Positions 24,346-32,313 of a DNA stretch of 44,917 nt are shown piece by piece; position 1 is the first letter of the stretch; each line of letters opens with the position of its first letter. Position numbers and translations under genes: made by a program. Below the pieces are notes generated by a model. That model was not told the DNA's origin. It did not search any database and worked only from the letters and a program-made list of their open reading frames with translations. The DNA comes from Hydrogenophaga sp. A37 (GTDB taxonomy: Bacteria; Pseudomonadota; Gammaproteobacteria; Burkholderiales; Burkholderiaceae_C): contig NZ_MUNZ01000088.1 of NCBI RefSeq assembly GCF_002001205.1, positions 1-44,917 on the forward strand, in the 5' to 3' direction.

Positions 24346-25851
24346 ATGAAACAGCTTGGCAACTTTCTGCTGGCCGCCGCGGTGGTGGCGGCACTGGTCG
24401 GTGTGGTGTGTGTCTCGGCCCGCGCCGCCGAGCCGGTGGCGGCCGTGGCCCTGGTGACCCGCGACGCCGTCACCCTGCGCGCCGCCCCGCGCGACAGCGC
24501 CGCCGCGCAGACCGTGTTCTGGCGCGGCGAGGTGATGGAGGTCCGCGCCGAACGCGGCGACTTCGTGCAGGTCTGGGACCACCAGCGCGAACGCGGTGGA
24601 TACGTGAAGCGCTCGCAACTGCTGCGTGTGGGCAGCGGCGCGCAGGCCGCGCCCGAGCTGCTGGCGCTGCTGGGCTTCGTGAGCGAACAGCCGGGTTCCG
24701 AAACCCTGGGCCTCGCGCTCGCCGCCGCCGCGATCCAGGCCCTGCCTGCCGCCGCGCTGCAAGGCCCCGACGGCGCCAAGGTGCTCGACGCCATCGGCCG
24801 CCAGGCCGAGCGCCTCGCCGAGCGCGCATCCCAAGGCGCGCAGCGTGCGCAAGACCAGGCGATGTTGACCGCCCACCTCGACGTGGCCCGGCGCCACGGC
24901 GTCACGTTCCAGAGCATCGAAGACGGTGAGCGCGTGCGCCTGTGCTACGAAGGCGACGCCCACCGCCGCCTGCTGGCCCTGCCCGCCGCCAGCGCCGAGC
25001 AGCAGGCCCGCGCCGCGCTCGCGCTGACCCGCCCTGACTGCCAGAACCCCCAGGCCCGGCCCAGCGAGCGCGAGGCCGCCGACCAGGCCCGCGCCAGCCT
25101 GCTCGACCGCGTCCCCACCACCACCCTGGCCGCCCACTGGCGCGCCCGCCTCGCCACCCGGCAGGCCGGCGTCTGGAGCGGCCTGGCTTTCGCCCGCGCC
25201 CAACGGGGGGACGTCGCCGCCGCCCGCAGCGCCGCCGAGCGCGCGCTGCAAGCCATCGCCCGCGTGGACCGCACCGAGCTGGCCGATGACGACCTCACCC
25301 GCCACACCGAAGCCGCCCTGCGCGCCAACGCCGTGCGCTGGGCCGCCGGCAGCGGCGTGGCGCCCGCCGCCGCACTCAGCATCACCACCCGCAAGACAGA
25401 CGACGGCCAGACCTGCGCCAGCCTGATCGATCCGCGCCAGAAAAACGCCCAGCCGCTGGCCGAGCGCTGCTCCTGGGGCGTGGTCTGGCCCGCGTCGGCC
25501 TCGGTCAACCGCGAAGGCAACGCCGCCGCGCTCGCGGTGCAGCCGGTGGACGGCTGGCGCGAGCTCTGGGTGTTCCGCAAAACCGCGCAGGGCTGGACCG
25601 TCGAGGTGTTGCCGCCCGCCGCACTCAACCCCGGTCTGGGTTACGCCGAGCTGGCCGGCTGGGTGCCCGGCGGACGTCAGATGCTGGTGGCGCGCGAGGC
25701 CATCGCTGAAGGCCGCACGGTGCGACGCTTCGAGGTGGTGGAGCTGAGCACCCTCACCCCGCAGCGCACCGCCTTCGAGCCCGACGCGCTGGGTCCGTTC
25801 GCGCGCTGGCCCGACGCTGCCTGGAAGCGGGATTCGCTGGCGCTGCGCTGA
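24346..25851 (+). CDS. exported protein with SH3-like domain
   Basis: A 501-aa protein with a Sec signal peptide (cleavage near ARAA-EP, about residue 28). A bacterial SH3-like segment (about 32-88: 'RDAVTLRAAPRDSAAAQTVF', then 'ERGGYVKRSQLL') is followed by a helical, Ala-rich repeat region (about 100-330) and a C-terminal beta-rich part. SH3b domains often bind peptidoglycan. I do not recognise a function for the whole. A GTG at 24340 overlapping the SPFH stop is an alternative start. It is likely co-transcribed with the SPFH gene, suggesting an envelope role. Confidence 0.75.
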   Translation: MKQLGNFLLAAAVVAALVGVVCVSARAAEPVAAVALVTRDAVTLRAAPRDSAAAQTVFWRGEVMEVRAERGDFVQVWDHQRERGGYVKRSQLLRVGSGAQAAPELLALLGFVSEQPGSETLGLALAAAAIQALPAAALQGPDGAKVLDAIGRQAERLAERASQGAQRAQDQAMLTAHLDVARRHGVTFQSIEDGERVRLCYEGDAHRRLLALPAASAEQQARAALALTRPDCQNPQARPSEREAADQARASLLDRVPTTTLAAHWRARLATRQAGVWSGLAFARAQRGDVAAARSAAERALQAIARVDRTELADDDLTRHTEAALRANAVRWAAGSGVAPAAALSITTRKTDDGQTCASLIDPRQKNAQPLAERCSWGVVWPASASVNREGNAAALAVQPVDGWRELWVFRKTAQGWTVEVLPPAALNPGLGYAELAGWVPGGRQMLVAREAIAEGRTVRRFEVVELSTLTPQRTAFEPDALGPFARWPDAAWKRDSLALR

Positions 25852-25871
25852 GCGGGCGTTGCAGCCTCATG

Positions 25872-25910
25872 CGGCGTTGCCTTCAAACGTATGACTTCGT
25901 TGCAACGCCG
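25872..25910. terminator. inverted repeat between convergent genes
   Basis: CGGCGTTGC (25872-25880) and GCAACGCCG (25902-25910) are a perfect 9-bp inverted repeat with a 21-nt loop, placed between two converging genes. There is no T-run on either side, so it is at best a weak bidirectional terminator. Confidence 0.35.
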
Positions 25911-25912
25911 TA

Positions 25913-27238
25913 TCAAGCGGCCACGCTCGGCCCCACCTTCAACCGGGCTCGCGCCAGCGCCACCGCCTCCGTGGTCGACGGGATGTAGTCGAAGCCGCCC
26001 TGGCGGCCCAGGCTTTCAATGCCCAGCGCCGTCAGCGACTGCAACAGCGCCGCCTTGCGCGCATCGGCCGCCTGGTCGTACACCGGGTAGGCAAAGTCCG
26101 TCACGAAGCTGCCCAGGCATTCCAGCTCGCCGTCGAGCAGGCCGGCGCGGGCCGTGGTGGTCCGGAAGTCGGTGACGATGGTGTCGATCGACGGCAAGGG
26201 GCCGCGCACCGACACCTCCACGCTGAAGAACGCCCACCCGTCCACCGGGCCGTGGTAGTCGGAGTGCACCGTCAACCGCTTCCACAGGCCGTCGGCCGCA
26301 AAGTTGTGCAGGATCAGCGCTGTGAAATTCCGCTGGCCGCGAAACCGGAAGCACGCCGTGACCAGCGAGGTGGACGCGGGTGCGTTCGTGGCGTCCAGCC
26401 CCAGCAGGCGCGTGATGTTGACCAGCGGGAGCGTGCTGATCAGTCTCGTGGCGGTGAACGTGCCGGCAGCGGTGCAAACCTCAAAACCTTCCGGTGTTTT
26501 GCGGACCGACGACGTGCCCGCGTTCAGAAAAACCTCGGCGCCCGAGGCCTGGAGGCACGCCACGGCATGGCCGTACATGCCCTGAAAACCTTCGGGTGAC
26601 CGGGCGAAACAGCGCAGGGACGCTGGGCGCTCCACCAGCCCCAGCCGCTGACCGGCCGAGCGCACGAGGCGCAACGCCCGCGGTGCGACGCCGGCGTTCT
26701 TGGCGATCCACTTCATGCGCCGAAGCGCGAACGGGTAGCTGATCTCCTCGGCCGAAAAACCGTAGAAGCGGCGCATGTAGTCCGCCAGCCCGCTGTCGTG
26801 GAACAGCATGGCGCCCATGTAGGCCTTGGCGAAATCCGCCGCCGAGGCCTTGTGGTGATGGAACAGCTTGTGGGCCAGCACATCGGCGAGCACCGCGAAG
26901 CGGTAGCGCCAGGGCCGCGCACCCAGCTCGCCCCGCGCGTCGAACGGGTAGGCGCGCACGTCGCCCTGGGGTGTGACGCGGGCGATGCTGTAGTTGACGG
27001 GCGACCAGTGGGCCTCGATGCCGGGGAACATCTGGAGCAGGGGGCTGTCCGACCAGAAAAAGATGGCGCCGACATCGAAGCTGCAGCCCCCCATGTGTGT
27101 CGACAGGTGGTTGCCCCCGGCACTGGGGTAGTCCTCGATGATGGCCAGGCGCTTCGTCGAGGGCAGCAGCTCGTGGGCTGCCGTCAGGCCGGAGACACCT
27201 GCACCCAGGATGATGACCTCGAAGTGTTGGTTGGCCAT
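25913..27238 (-). CDS. FAD-dependent oxidoreductase (protoporphyrinogen oxidase/amine oxidase-like)
   Basis: A 441-aa flavoprotein with the N-terminal dinucleotide-binding motif GAGVSGLTAAHEL (Rossmann GxGxxG) and an acidic residue at the end of beta-2. Later 'TLPLVNITRLLGLDA' and the ending 'GRQGGFDYIPSTTEAVALA' match the protoporphyrinogen oxidase/UDP-galactopyranose mutase-like superfamily. The substrate is unknown. The start at 27238 (MANQHFEVIILGAG) is preferred over an in-frame start at 27280. It lies 120 bp beyond the stop of the isomerase gene on the same strand. Confidence 0.85.
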   Translation of the reverse strand: MANQHFEVIILGAGVSGLTAAHELLPSTKRLAIIEDYPSAGGNHLSTHMGGCSFDVGAIFFWSDSPLLQMFPGIEAHWSPVNYSIARVTPQGDVRAYPFDARGELGARPWRYRFAVLADVLAHKLFHHHKASAADFAKAYMGAMLFHDSGLADYMRRFYGFSAEEISYPFALRRMKWIAKNAGVAPRALRLVRSAGQRLGLVERPASLRCFARSPEGFQGMYGHAVACLQASGAEVFLNAGTSSVRKTPEGFEVCTAAGTFTATRLISTLPLVNITRLLGLDATNAPASTSLVTACFRFRGQRNFTALILHNFAADGLWKRLTVHSDYHGPVDGWAFFSVEVSVRGPLPSIDTIVTDFRTTTARAGLLDGELECLGSFVTDFAYPVYDQAADARKAALLQSLTALGIESLGRQGGFDYIPSTTEAVALARARLKVGPSVAA

Positions 27239-27358
27239 GGGCGCTCCGGATGTGCGAGACGGAACAGTACCAGAACCCAACGCATTATTGCGCGGTCTCG
27301 GGCATTCAGGCCCTCTTCAAAAACGCCGACTTCAGCAGCCTGGGGACACCCGAGAACA

Positions 27359-28168
27359 TCAGGCGGCTGCGTTCAGCCAGCCCAGGCCGGCGGAGGTGCC
27401 GCCGGGCACCGCGCCGCGCGCTGGCCGGTACTCGCAGCCCACCCAGCCCTGCCAGCCGCAGGCGGCGGCCACCTCGTCGATCACGCCAAACAGGTAGGGG
27501 TGGTTCAGCTCGCCCAGGTCGGGCTCGTGGCGCATGGGCACACCGGCGATCTGGAAGTGGCCCACGCGGCCGGTGGGCAGGTACTGGCGGATCTTCATGG
27601 CCACGTCGCCTTCGACGATCTGGCAGTGGTAGAGGTCGAACTGCACCTTCAGGTTGGGCGCGCCGATGGCCTGCACGGTGCGGTGCGCCTCGTCTTGCCG
27701 GTTGAGGAAGAAGCCCGGGATGTCGCGCGTGTTGATGGGTTCGATCAGCACATCGCGCCCGGCGCTGGCGGCCTGCCCGGCGGCCCAGGCCAGGTTGGCT
27801 TCGTAGGTGGCCTGCAGCGCGGCGCGTTCGACCCCGGCGGGCGCCAGGCCGGCCATGACGTGGATGCGCGGGCAGTCCAGGGCTTGCGCGTAGTCCAGGG
27901 CTGTCGCCACACCGGCGCGGAACTCGGCCTCGCGCCCGGGCAGGCAGGCCAGGCCACGCTCACCCGCGTCCCAGTCGCCCGGCGGGGCGTTGAACAGCAC
28001 CTGCTGCAGGCCCTGGTCGGCCAGGCGCTGGGCGATGTCGCTGGCGGAAAAGGCGTAGGGGAACAGGTATTCGACCCCCTGGAAACCGTCGGCCGCCGCG
28101 GCGGCAAAACGGTCCAGGAAGGCGTGCTCGTTGTAGAGCATGGTCAGGTTGGCGGCGAAGCGGGGCAT
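27359..28168 (-). CDS. hyi: hydroxypyruvate isomerase-family protein
   Basis: Interconverts hydroxypyruvate and tartronate semialdehyde (or, for OtnI-type relatives, a 2-oxo-tetronate). The 269-aa TIM-barrel protein starts [20 protein letters not shown], and has [19 protein letters not shown] (catalytic Glu) and '[19 protein letters not shown]' followed by NHPYLFG, all matching Hyi/OtnI. No glyoxylate carboligase or tartronate semialdehyde reductase lies beside it, so its pathway partners are elsewhere. It is divergent from the riboswitch operon across a 447-bp gap. Confidence 0.88.
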   Translation of the reverse strand: MPRFAANLTMLYNEHAFLDRFAAAAADGFQGVEYLFPYAFSASDIAQRLADQGLQQVLFNAPPGDWDAGERGLACLPGREAEFRAGVATALDYAQALDCPRIHVMAGLAPAGVERAALQATYEANLAWAAGQAASAGRDVLIEPINTRDIPGFFLNRQDEAHRTVQAIGAPNLKVQFDLYHCQIVEGDVAMKIRQYLPTGRVGHFQIAGVPMRHEPDLGELNHPYLFGVIDEVAAACGWQGWVGCEYRPARGAVPGGTSAGLGWLNAAA

Positions 28169-28392
28169 GGGATTCTCGCGGGAAGAGGGACGCATCGGCG
28201 GGGATGCCCGGCGCGCACCGGAGGCGGGTGCGGATTCATCTGAATCATGACATCGGCGGCCACGGCGCGAACGCCCGGGTGAACCCGCAGGCGGCGCACC
28301 AACATCAGGCCTTGAACCCGGGCGTGCGGCCACGGTGTGCTGCGCTTTGGTGCGCGAGCGCCCCGATCCCGGCGAAAGTGGGCGCTCAAGCC
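28169..28392. other. upstream part of the 447-bp control region with NtrC-like half-sites
   Basis: No gene seen. Two sequences resemble halves of the NtrC site (TGCACCA/TGGTGCA): CGCACCA at 28295-28301 and TGGTGCG at 28348-28354, inverted to each other and 40-100 bp upstream of the sigma-54-type promoter, the usual distance for an activator. Neither is a full palindromic site. The promoter of the divergent isomerase gene must also lie here but is not obvious. Confidence 0.35.
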
Positions 28393-28409
28393 CTGGCACG
28401 CTCCATGCA
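28393..28409 (+). promoter_or_regulatory. sigma-54-type (RpoN) promoter
   Basis: CTGGCACG-CTCC-ATGCA matches the -24/-12 consensus YTGGCACGrNNNTTGCW at all invariant bases: GG at -24 and GC at -12 with the required spacing. Differences are one at the R position and A for T in TTGCW. Transcription would start near 28420, about 40 nt before the riboswitch and 195 nt before the binding-protein gene. RpoN promoters usually serve nitrogen-limitation genes activated by NtrC. Confidence 0.65.
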
Positions 28410-28461
28410 TTGACCGTTGCAGCATGGAGAGCGGTCTGCACGTGGTTGGCAGCGGCTCGTG

Positions 28462-28563
28462 CGTAGGTCCACTAGGGTTCCGTCCACCGTCAAACGTGGG
28501 GTCTGGTCCGAGAGTGGTCCGGCCTGATCGCAGGCTCCACGGAGGGATAAAAGCCCGGGAGAA
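28462..28563 (+). promoter_or_regulatory. guanidine-I (ykkC class) riboswitch aptamer
   Basis: Three conserved blocks of the ykkC/guanidine-I consensus occur in order and at normal spacing: CTAGGGTTCCG (28472-28482), CTGGTCCGAGAG (28503-28514) and ACGGAGGGATAAAAGCCCGG (28539-28558), then GAGA. The variable helices also form: CCAC/GTGG (28484-28487 with 28496-28499), and GTGG/CCAC (28514-28517 with 28537-28540) enclosing a perfect GCCTG/CAGGC hairpin with a 4-nt loop (28522-28535). The class binds free guanidinium and turns expression on. Sister variants bind ppGpp or PRPP; the conserved 3' block here looks like the guanidine type. Recognised from memory of the consensus, not by a covariance-model search. 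Confidence 0.9.
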
Positions 28564-28594
28564 CGACGTCTGATCGTGTTCTCCCTGCGCCTTT
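28557..28594 (+). terminator. riboswitch expression platform hairpin
   Basis: GGGAGAAC (28557-28564) and GTTCTCCC (28578-28585) pair over 8 bp, extended by ACG/CGT around a 6-nt loop. The 5' arm includes the last conserved bases (GGGAGA) of the aptamer, so ligand-bound aptamer and hairpin exclude each other, as in known guanidine-I ON switches. The following T content is weak (TGCGCCTTTC), so termination may be partial or need Rho. The ribosome binding site (CCGGAG, near 28603) is not in the stem. Confidence 0.7.
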
Positions 28595-28615
28595 CATCCA
28601 CCACCGGAGCTTCAC

Positions 28616-29644
28616 ATGACATTGGCAGGCCTCTTCTCTTCCTCTTCTGTTTCGCCGTCCCCGCTGGGGCGCTGGCTCAAGCCGGCCGTGGGCGCGGCGC
28701 TCACCCTGGCCACCGCCTCGGCCTTCGCGCAGACGCAGATGAAAATCGCGACCGTGGTCTGGATCGGCTACGGCCCGTTCTACGTCGCCGACGCGCTCGA
28801 CCTCTACAAGAAACAGAAGCTCAAGGTCTCGCTGCAGGTCTTCAGCGACCCGGCCCTGATCCCCGCCGCCATCGCCTCGGGCGCGGTCGACGGCGGCATG
28901 CTCACCTACGACCAAGTGGTGGGCCAGGTGGCCGGCGGCAAGGCCATGAAGGTGGTCATGCCCATCGACTACTCCAACGGCGGCGACGCCATCGTGGCCG
29001 ACGGCAGCATCAGCAAGGTGACCGATTTCAAGGGCAAGAAGGTTGGCTACAACCCGCTCTCGCCGAGTGACTTCCTGCTCTCCTACGCGCTCAAGACCGT
29101 GAACCTGAGCGAGAAGGACATCAACCCCGTGAGCATGACGCCCGAGGCCGTGCCGGCCGCGATGGCCTCGGGCGCGCTGCCCATCGGCGTGACCTACGAA
29201 CCCAGCCTGTCGCAGGTGCTCGGCCAGGGCGGCGGCAAGAAGTTCAAGGTGGTGTTCTCGTCGAAAGACGCGCCCGGCCTGATCGCCGACGTGCTGGTGT
29301 TCGACGACAAGGTCATCAAGGCCAAGCCGACCGAGATCACCGGCATCATGAAGGCCTACCTCGACGGCCTGGCCTACATGAAGGCCAAGCCCGACGACGC
29401 GGCCAAGATCATCGGCAAGTTCATGGGCGTCTCCGCCAAGGAAGCCAAGGAGCAGATGAGCGGCGTGTACAACATCCCGCTGGCCGAGATGCCCAAGGCC
29501 TTCGTGAAGGCCAAGGAAACCACCTCGTACTACGCCAGCGGCGAGATCATCGGCCAGCTGCTGGTGGCCAAGGGCCAGATCAAGACCGCCCCGGCCACCG
29601 AAGCCACCTTCGACGCCTCGCTCGTCAAGGCCCTCGCCAAGTAA
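28616..29644 (+). CDS. TauA/SsuA-type ABC transporter substrate-binding protein
   Basis: A 342-aa exported protein with a signal peptide (WLKPAVGAALTLATASAFA, cleaved near residue 39). It has an NMT1/SsuA-like two-lobe domain with 'IATVVWIGYGPFYVADALDL', 'SGAVDGGMLTYDQVVGQVAG' and 'DFKGKKVGYNPLSPSDFLL'. These proteins deliver nitrate-, sulfonate-, pyrimidine- or amide-like small molecules to an ABC importer. It is the first gene under the riboswitch, so guanidine or a guanidino compound is a likely ligand (inference). No permease or ATPase gene is nearby, so it must work with unlinked subunits. An 86-bp gap follows before the next gene. Confidence 0.9.
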   Translation: MTLAGLFSSSSVSPSPLGRWLKPAVGAALTLATASAFAQTQMKIATVVWIGYGPFYVADALDLYKKQKLKVSLQVFSDPALIPAAIASGAVDGGMLTYDQVVGQVAGGKAMKVVMPIDYSNGGDAIVADGSISKVTDFKGKKVGYNPLSPSDFLLSYALKTVNLSEKDINPVSMTPEAVPAAMASGALPIGVTYEPSLSQVLGQGGGKKFKVVFSSKDAPGLIADVLVFDDKVIKAKPTEITGIMKAYLDGLAYMKAKPDDAAKIIGKFMGVSAKEAKEQMSGVYNIPLAEMPKAFVKAKETTSYYASGEIIGQLLVAKGQIKTAPATEATFDASLVKALAK

Positions 29645-29730
29645 GTCCCAAGCCTTTACCGCCCGGCCCCGCGCGTGCCTCGCGCGACGGCCGGCGCGCC
29701 AAGCCTGTGTTCCTCTCTGGAGCCGCAACC

Positions 29731-30741
29731 ATGCCATCCCTTTTTCGTCACGTCGACGGCGTGTGGCCCAACACCGCCGCCCTCAGCTTCACCGTGCTCG
29801 GCTGGCCGCTGGGCATCGCCCTGCTCGGGCAGGCGCACTGGGCGCTCAACGTGCTCGGCGTGCTGCTGGTGACGCTCTCGCTCACCTGGTCGGCCTACTT
29901 CATCCACGAGTTCGCGCACCAGGCCATCTTTCGCACGCCGCAGGCCAACCAGCGCTGGGGGGTGTTCATGAGCTGGATCAACGGCAGCGCCTACGCCAGC
30001 TTCGACGACCTGCGCCGCAAGCACATGCGCCACCACGTCGAACGCGCCGACGTCATCACCTTCGACCTGCAGGGCTTCCTGCGCGCGCGCCCGCTGGTGC
30101 GGCGGGTGGTGCTCGCGCTGGAGTGGCTGCACATCCCGGCGGTCGAGTTCGTCATGCGCGGCTTCGTGGTCGCGCTGCCCTTCATGGGGGATCGCAAGAA
30201 GGCTGCGCGCGGTCGCGTGATCGGGGTCGCCGTGGTGCGGCTCACCGCCTGGGCGTTGCTCGCCTGGTGGTCGCTCAAGGCCCTGGCACTGTACGCGCTG
30301 GCCTACCTGCTGTTCGTGCACCTGCTGCGCTTTGCCGACTGCTTCCAGCACACCTACGACGCCTACCCCATCCTCGACGAAACGCCGATCCCCAAAGACA
30401 AGCTGCGCGACCGCGCCTACGAGCAGGCCAACACCTTCAGTGACGTGGTGGGCCTGGACGCGAAGTGGCTCAACCTGGTCTGGCTCAACTTCGGCTTCCA
30501 CAACGCGCATCACGAACGGCCCGTCGCGCCCTGGTACCAGCTGCCCCGGCTGCACCGCGAGCTGTACCCCGAGGGCAATGCCCAGGTGGTGACGGTGGGC
30601 GAGCTGCTGCGCGCCTACCACCGCCACCGCGTGACCCGCGTGCTGGCCAGCGACTACGGCGCGGTGTTGCCGCCGGGTGCGCCGCGCCGCGCGGACGGGT
30701 TCATCGGGGCTGTGGGTGTTTCTTTTCTGACGGCAGTTTGA
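29731..30741 (+). CDS. membrane di-iron fatty acid desaturase/hydroxylase-family protein
   Basis: A 336-aa membrane protein with hydrophobic segments and the three His boxes of the family: HEFAH (59-63), HMRHH (98-102) and HNAHH (257-261), plus an extra His in 'FADCFQHTYD'. These bind a non-heme di-iron centre that uses O2 to desaturate or hydroxylate C-H bonds. Fatty acids are only one substrate class; alkane and amine hydroxylases share the fold. Position between a riboswitch-controlled binding protein and SDR/creatininase genes argues for hydroxylation of a small nitrogen compound. Start at 29731 chosen over 29707 by its ribosome binding site. Confidence 0.85.
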   Translation: MPSLFRHVDGVWPNTAALSFTVLGWPLGIALLGQAHWALNVLGVLLVTLSLTWSAYFIHEFAHQAIFRTPQANQRWGVFMSWINGSAYASFDDLRRKHMRHHVERADVITFDLQGFLRARPLVRRVVLALEWLHIPAVEFVMRGFVVALPFMGDRKKAARGRVIGVAVVRLTAWALLAWWSLKALALYALAYLLFVHLLRFADCFQHTYDAYPILDETPIPKDKLRDRAYEQANTFSDVVGLDAKWLNLVWLNFGFHNAHHERPVAPWYQLPRLHRELYPEGNAQVVTVGELLRAYHRHRVTRVLASDYGAVLPPGAPRRADGFIGAVGVSFLTAV

Positions 30742-30742
30742 G

Positions 30743-31543
30743 ATGACGTCGCCGCACTACGGCCTGCAAGGCAAAACCGTGCTCATCACCGGCGCGGCGG
30801 GCGGCATCGGCAGCGCGCTGTCGCGTGCCTTTCTGGCGCAGGGCGCGCGGCTGATGCTGCTGGACCGTGCGGCCGCGCCGCTGGACGCGCTGGTCGATGC
30901 GCTGCACAGCCACCAGGTGCACAGCGCCGTGTGCGATCTGGGCAGCGATGCCCAGGTGGCGGCGGTGGCGGAAAAAGTGAAAGAGCGCTTTGGTCAGCTC
31001 GACGTGTTGGTGAACAACGCCGGCACCGAGTACCCCACGCCACTGGCGGATGCAGATGCTGGGGCCGAAGCGGGTTTCATGGCGCGCTGGGCCGGCCTGC
31101 TCGACAACAACGTGAGCAGCATGGTGCGGCTCACGCAGGCGCTCTTGCCGCTGCTGCCGCGTGGTGCGAGCGTGATCAACCAGAGCTCCATCTGGGGCCG
31201 CACCGGTGTGGCCGGCTTCTCGGCCTACAGCGCGAGCAAACACGCGGTCGTCGGCCTCACGCGCTCGCTCGCACTGGAGCTGGGGGCACGCGGCGTCCGC
31301 GTCAACGCGGTTTGTCCCGGCTGGGTGCGCACCGAGGCCGCGATGCGTTCGCTTGCCGCCATGGCCCTGGAGCAGGGAAAAAGCGAAGCCGAGGTCGAGC
31401 GCGAGATCCTGTCGCGCCAGGCCGTGCCGCAGATGCTCACACCCGACGATCTCGCGGGCGTGTTCCTGTTTCTCGCGAGCGATGGCGCCGCGTCGCTCAC
31501 CGGCCAGTGCCTCTCGCCCAGCCACGGCGAGGTGATGCTGTGA
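30743..31543 (+). CDS. SDR-family oxidoreductase (first of two)
   Basis: A 266-aa classical SDR with TGAAGGIG, a NNAGTE motif, Ser in 'INQSSIWGRTGVAGF' and catalytic YSASK. It starts one base after the desaturase stop, so the two are translated together. It likely oxidises the alcohol product of the hydroxylase or a downstream intermediate. The substrate is not readable from sequence. Confidence 0.88.
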   Translation: MTSPHYGLQGKTVLITGAAGGIGSALSRAFLAQGARLMLLDRAAAPLDALVDALHSHQVHSAVCDLGSDAQVAAVAEKVKERFGQLDVLVNNAGTEYPTPLADADAGAEAGFMARWAGLLDNNVSSMVRLTQALLPLLPRGASVINQSSIWGRTGVAGFSAYSASKHAVVGLTRSLALELGARGVRVNAVCPGWVRTEAAMRSLAAMALEQGKSEAEVEREILSRQAVPQMLTPDDLAGVFLFLASDGAASLTGQCLSPSHGEVML

Positions 31544-31548
31544 CGCCC

Positions 31549-32313
31549 ATGACCCTGCCCACACTGTCGTTGCAGGGACGCACGGCCTTGATCACCGGCG
31601 CCGCCACCGGCATCGGCCGCGCCACCGCGCTGCTGTTCGCGCAGGCCGGCGCGCGCGTGGTGGTGAACCACCTCCGGCAAGACGCCGAAGCCGCTTCGCT
31701 GGTGCAGGCCATTCAGGCCCTGGGCGGCAAGGCCACCGCGATCAGCGCCGACGTGAGCGATGCCGCCGACGTGCAGCGCCTGGTGGACGGCGCCCTCGCG
31801 GTGGTCGGCACCATCGACGTGCTCGTGAACAACGCGGGGATCATCCAGGAGAAGGCCTTTCTCGACACCACCGAGGCCGACTGGGACCGCCTGCTCGGCA
31901 CCGACCTCAAATCCGTCTTTCTGGTGTGCCGCGCCGTGCTGCCCGGCATGGTGGCGCGCCGCGGCGGCGCCATCGTCAACATTGCCTCCGACCTCGGCAT
32001 CCTCGGGCGCGAGCGTTACGCGCCCTACTGCGCGGCCAAGGCCGGCGTGATCGGCCTGACCAAGTCGCTGGCGCGCGAGTTCGCGCCGCAGCAGATCCGC
32101 GTCAACGCCATCGCGCCCGGCCCGGTGGCGACCGCCATGGTCTCGCTGGAACACATGAGCGCCGAGTGGGTCGAGAAAGAACTCGCGATCCCGCAGCACC
32201 GGCTGGGCGAACCGGAAGAGATCGCGGCCAGCGCGCTCTTTCTCGCCAGCGACCTCGCGCGCTTCTACACCGGCCAGGTGCTCGGGCCGAACGGCGGTTC
32301 CGTCATGCCATGA
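31549..32313 (+). CDS. SDR-family oxidoreductase (second of two)
   Basis: A 254-aa classical SDR with TGAATGIG, NNAG, 'NIASDLGILGRERYAPYCAA' (catalytic Ser replaced in part by the S-D-L-G context, YxxxK as YCAAK) and a typical FabG-like C-terminus 'TGQVLGPNGGSVMP'. A GTG at 31540 overlapping the previous stop is an alternative start. The two adjacent SDRs differ enough not to be a recent duplication, which suggests two distinct oxidation steps. Confidence 0.88.
   Translation: MTLPTLSLQGRTALITGAATGIGRATALLFAQAGARVVVNHLRQDAEAASLVQAIQALGGKATAISADVSDAADVQRLVDGALAVVGTIDVLVNNAGIIQEKAFLDTTEADWDRLLGTDLKSVFLVCRAVLPGMVARRGGAIVNIASDLGILGRERYAPYCAAKAGVIGLTKSLAREFAPQQIRVNAIAPGPVATAMVSLEHMSAEWVEKELAIPQHRLGEPEEIAASALFLASDLARFYTGQVLGPNGGSVMP

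Noticed and set aside
22754..24394. 546-codon minus-strand frame reading into the response regulator region
   Set aside because: Antisense to the SPFH gene, and its tail is in a different frame from the response regulator.
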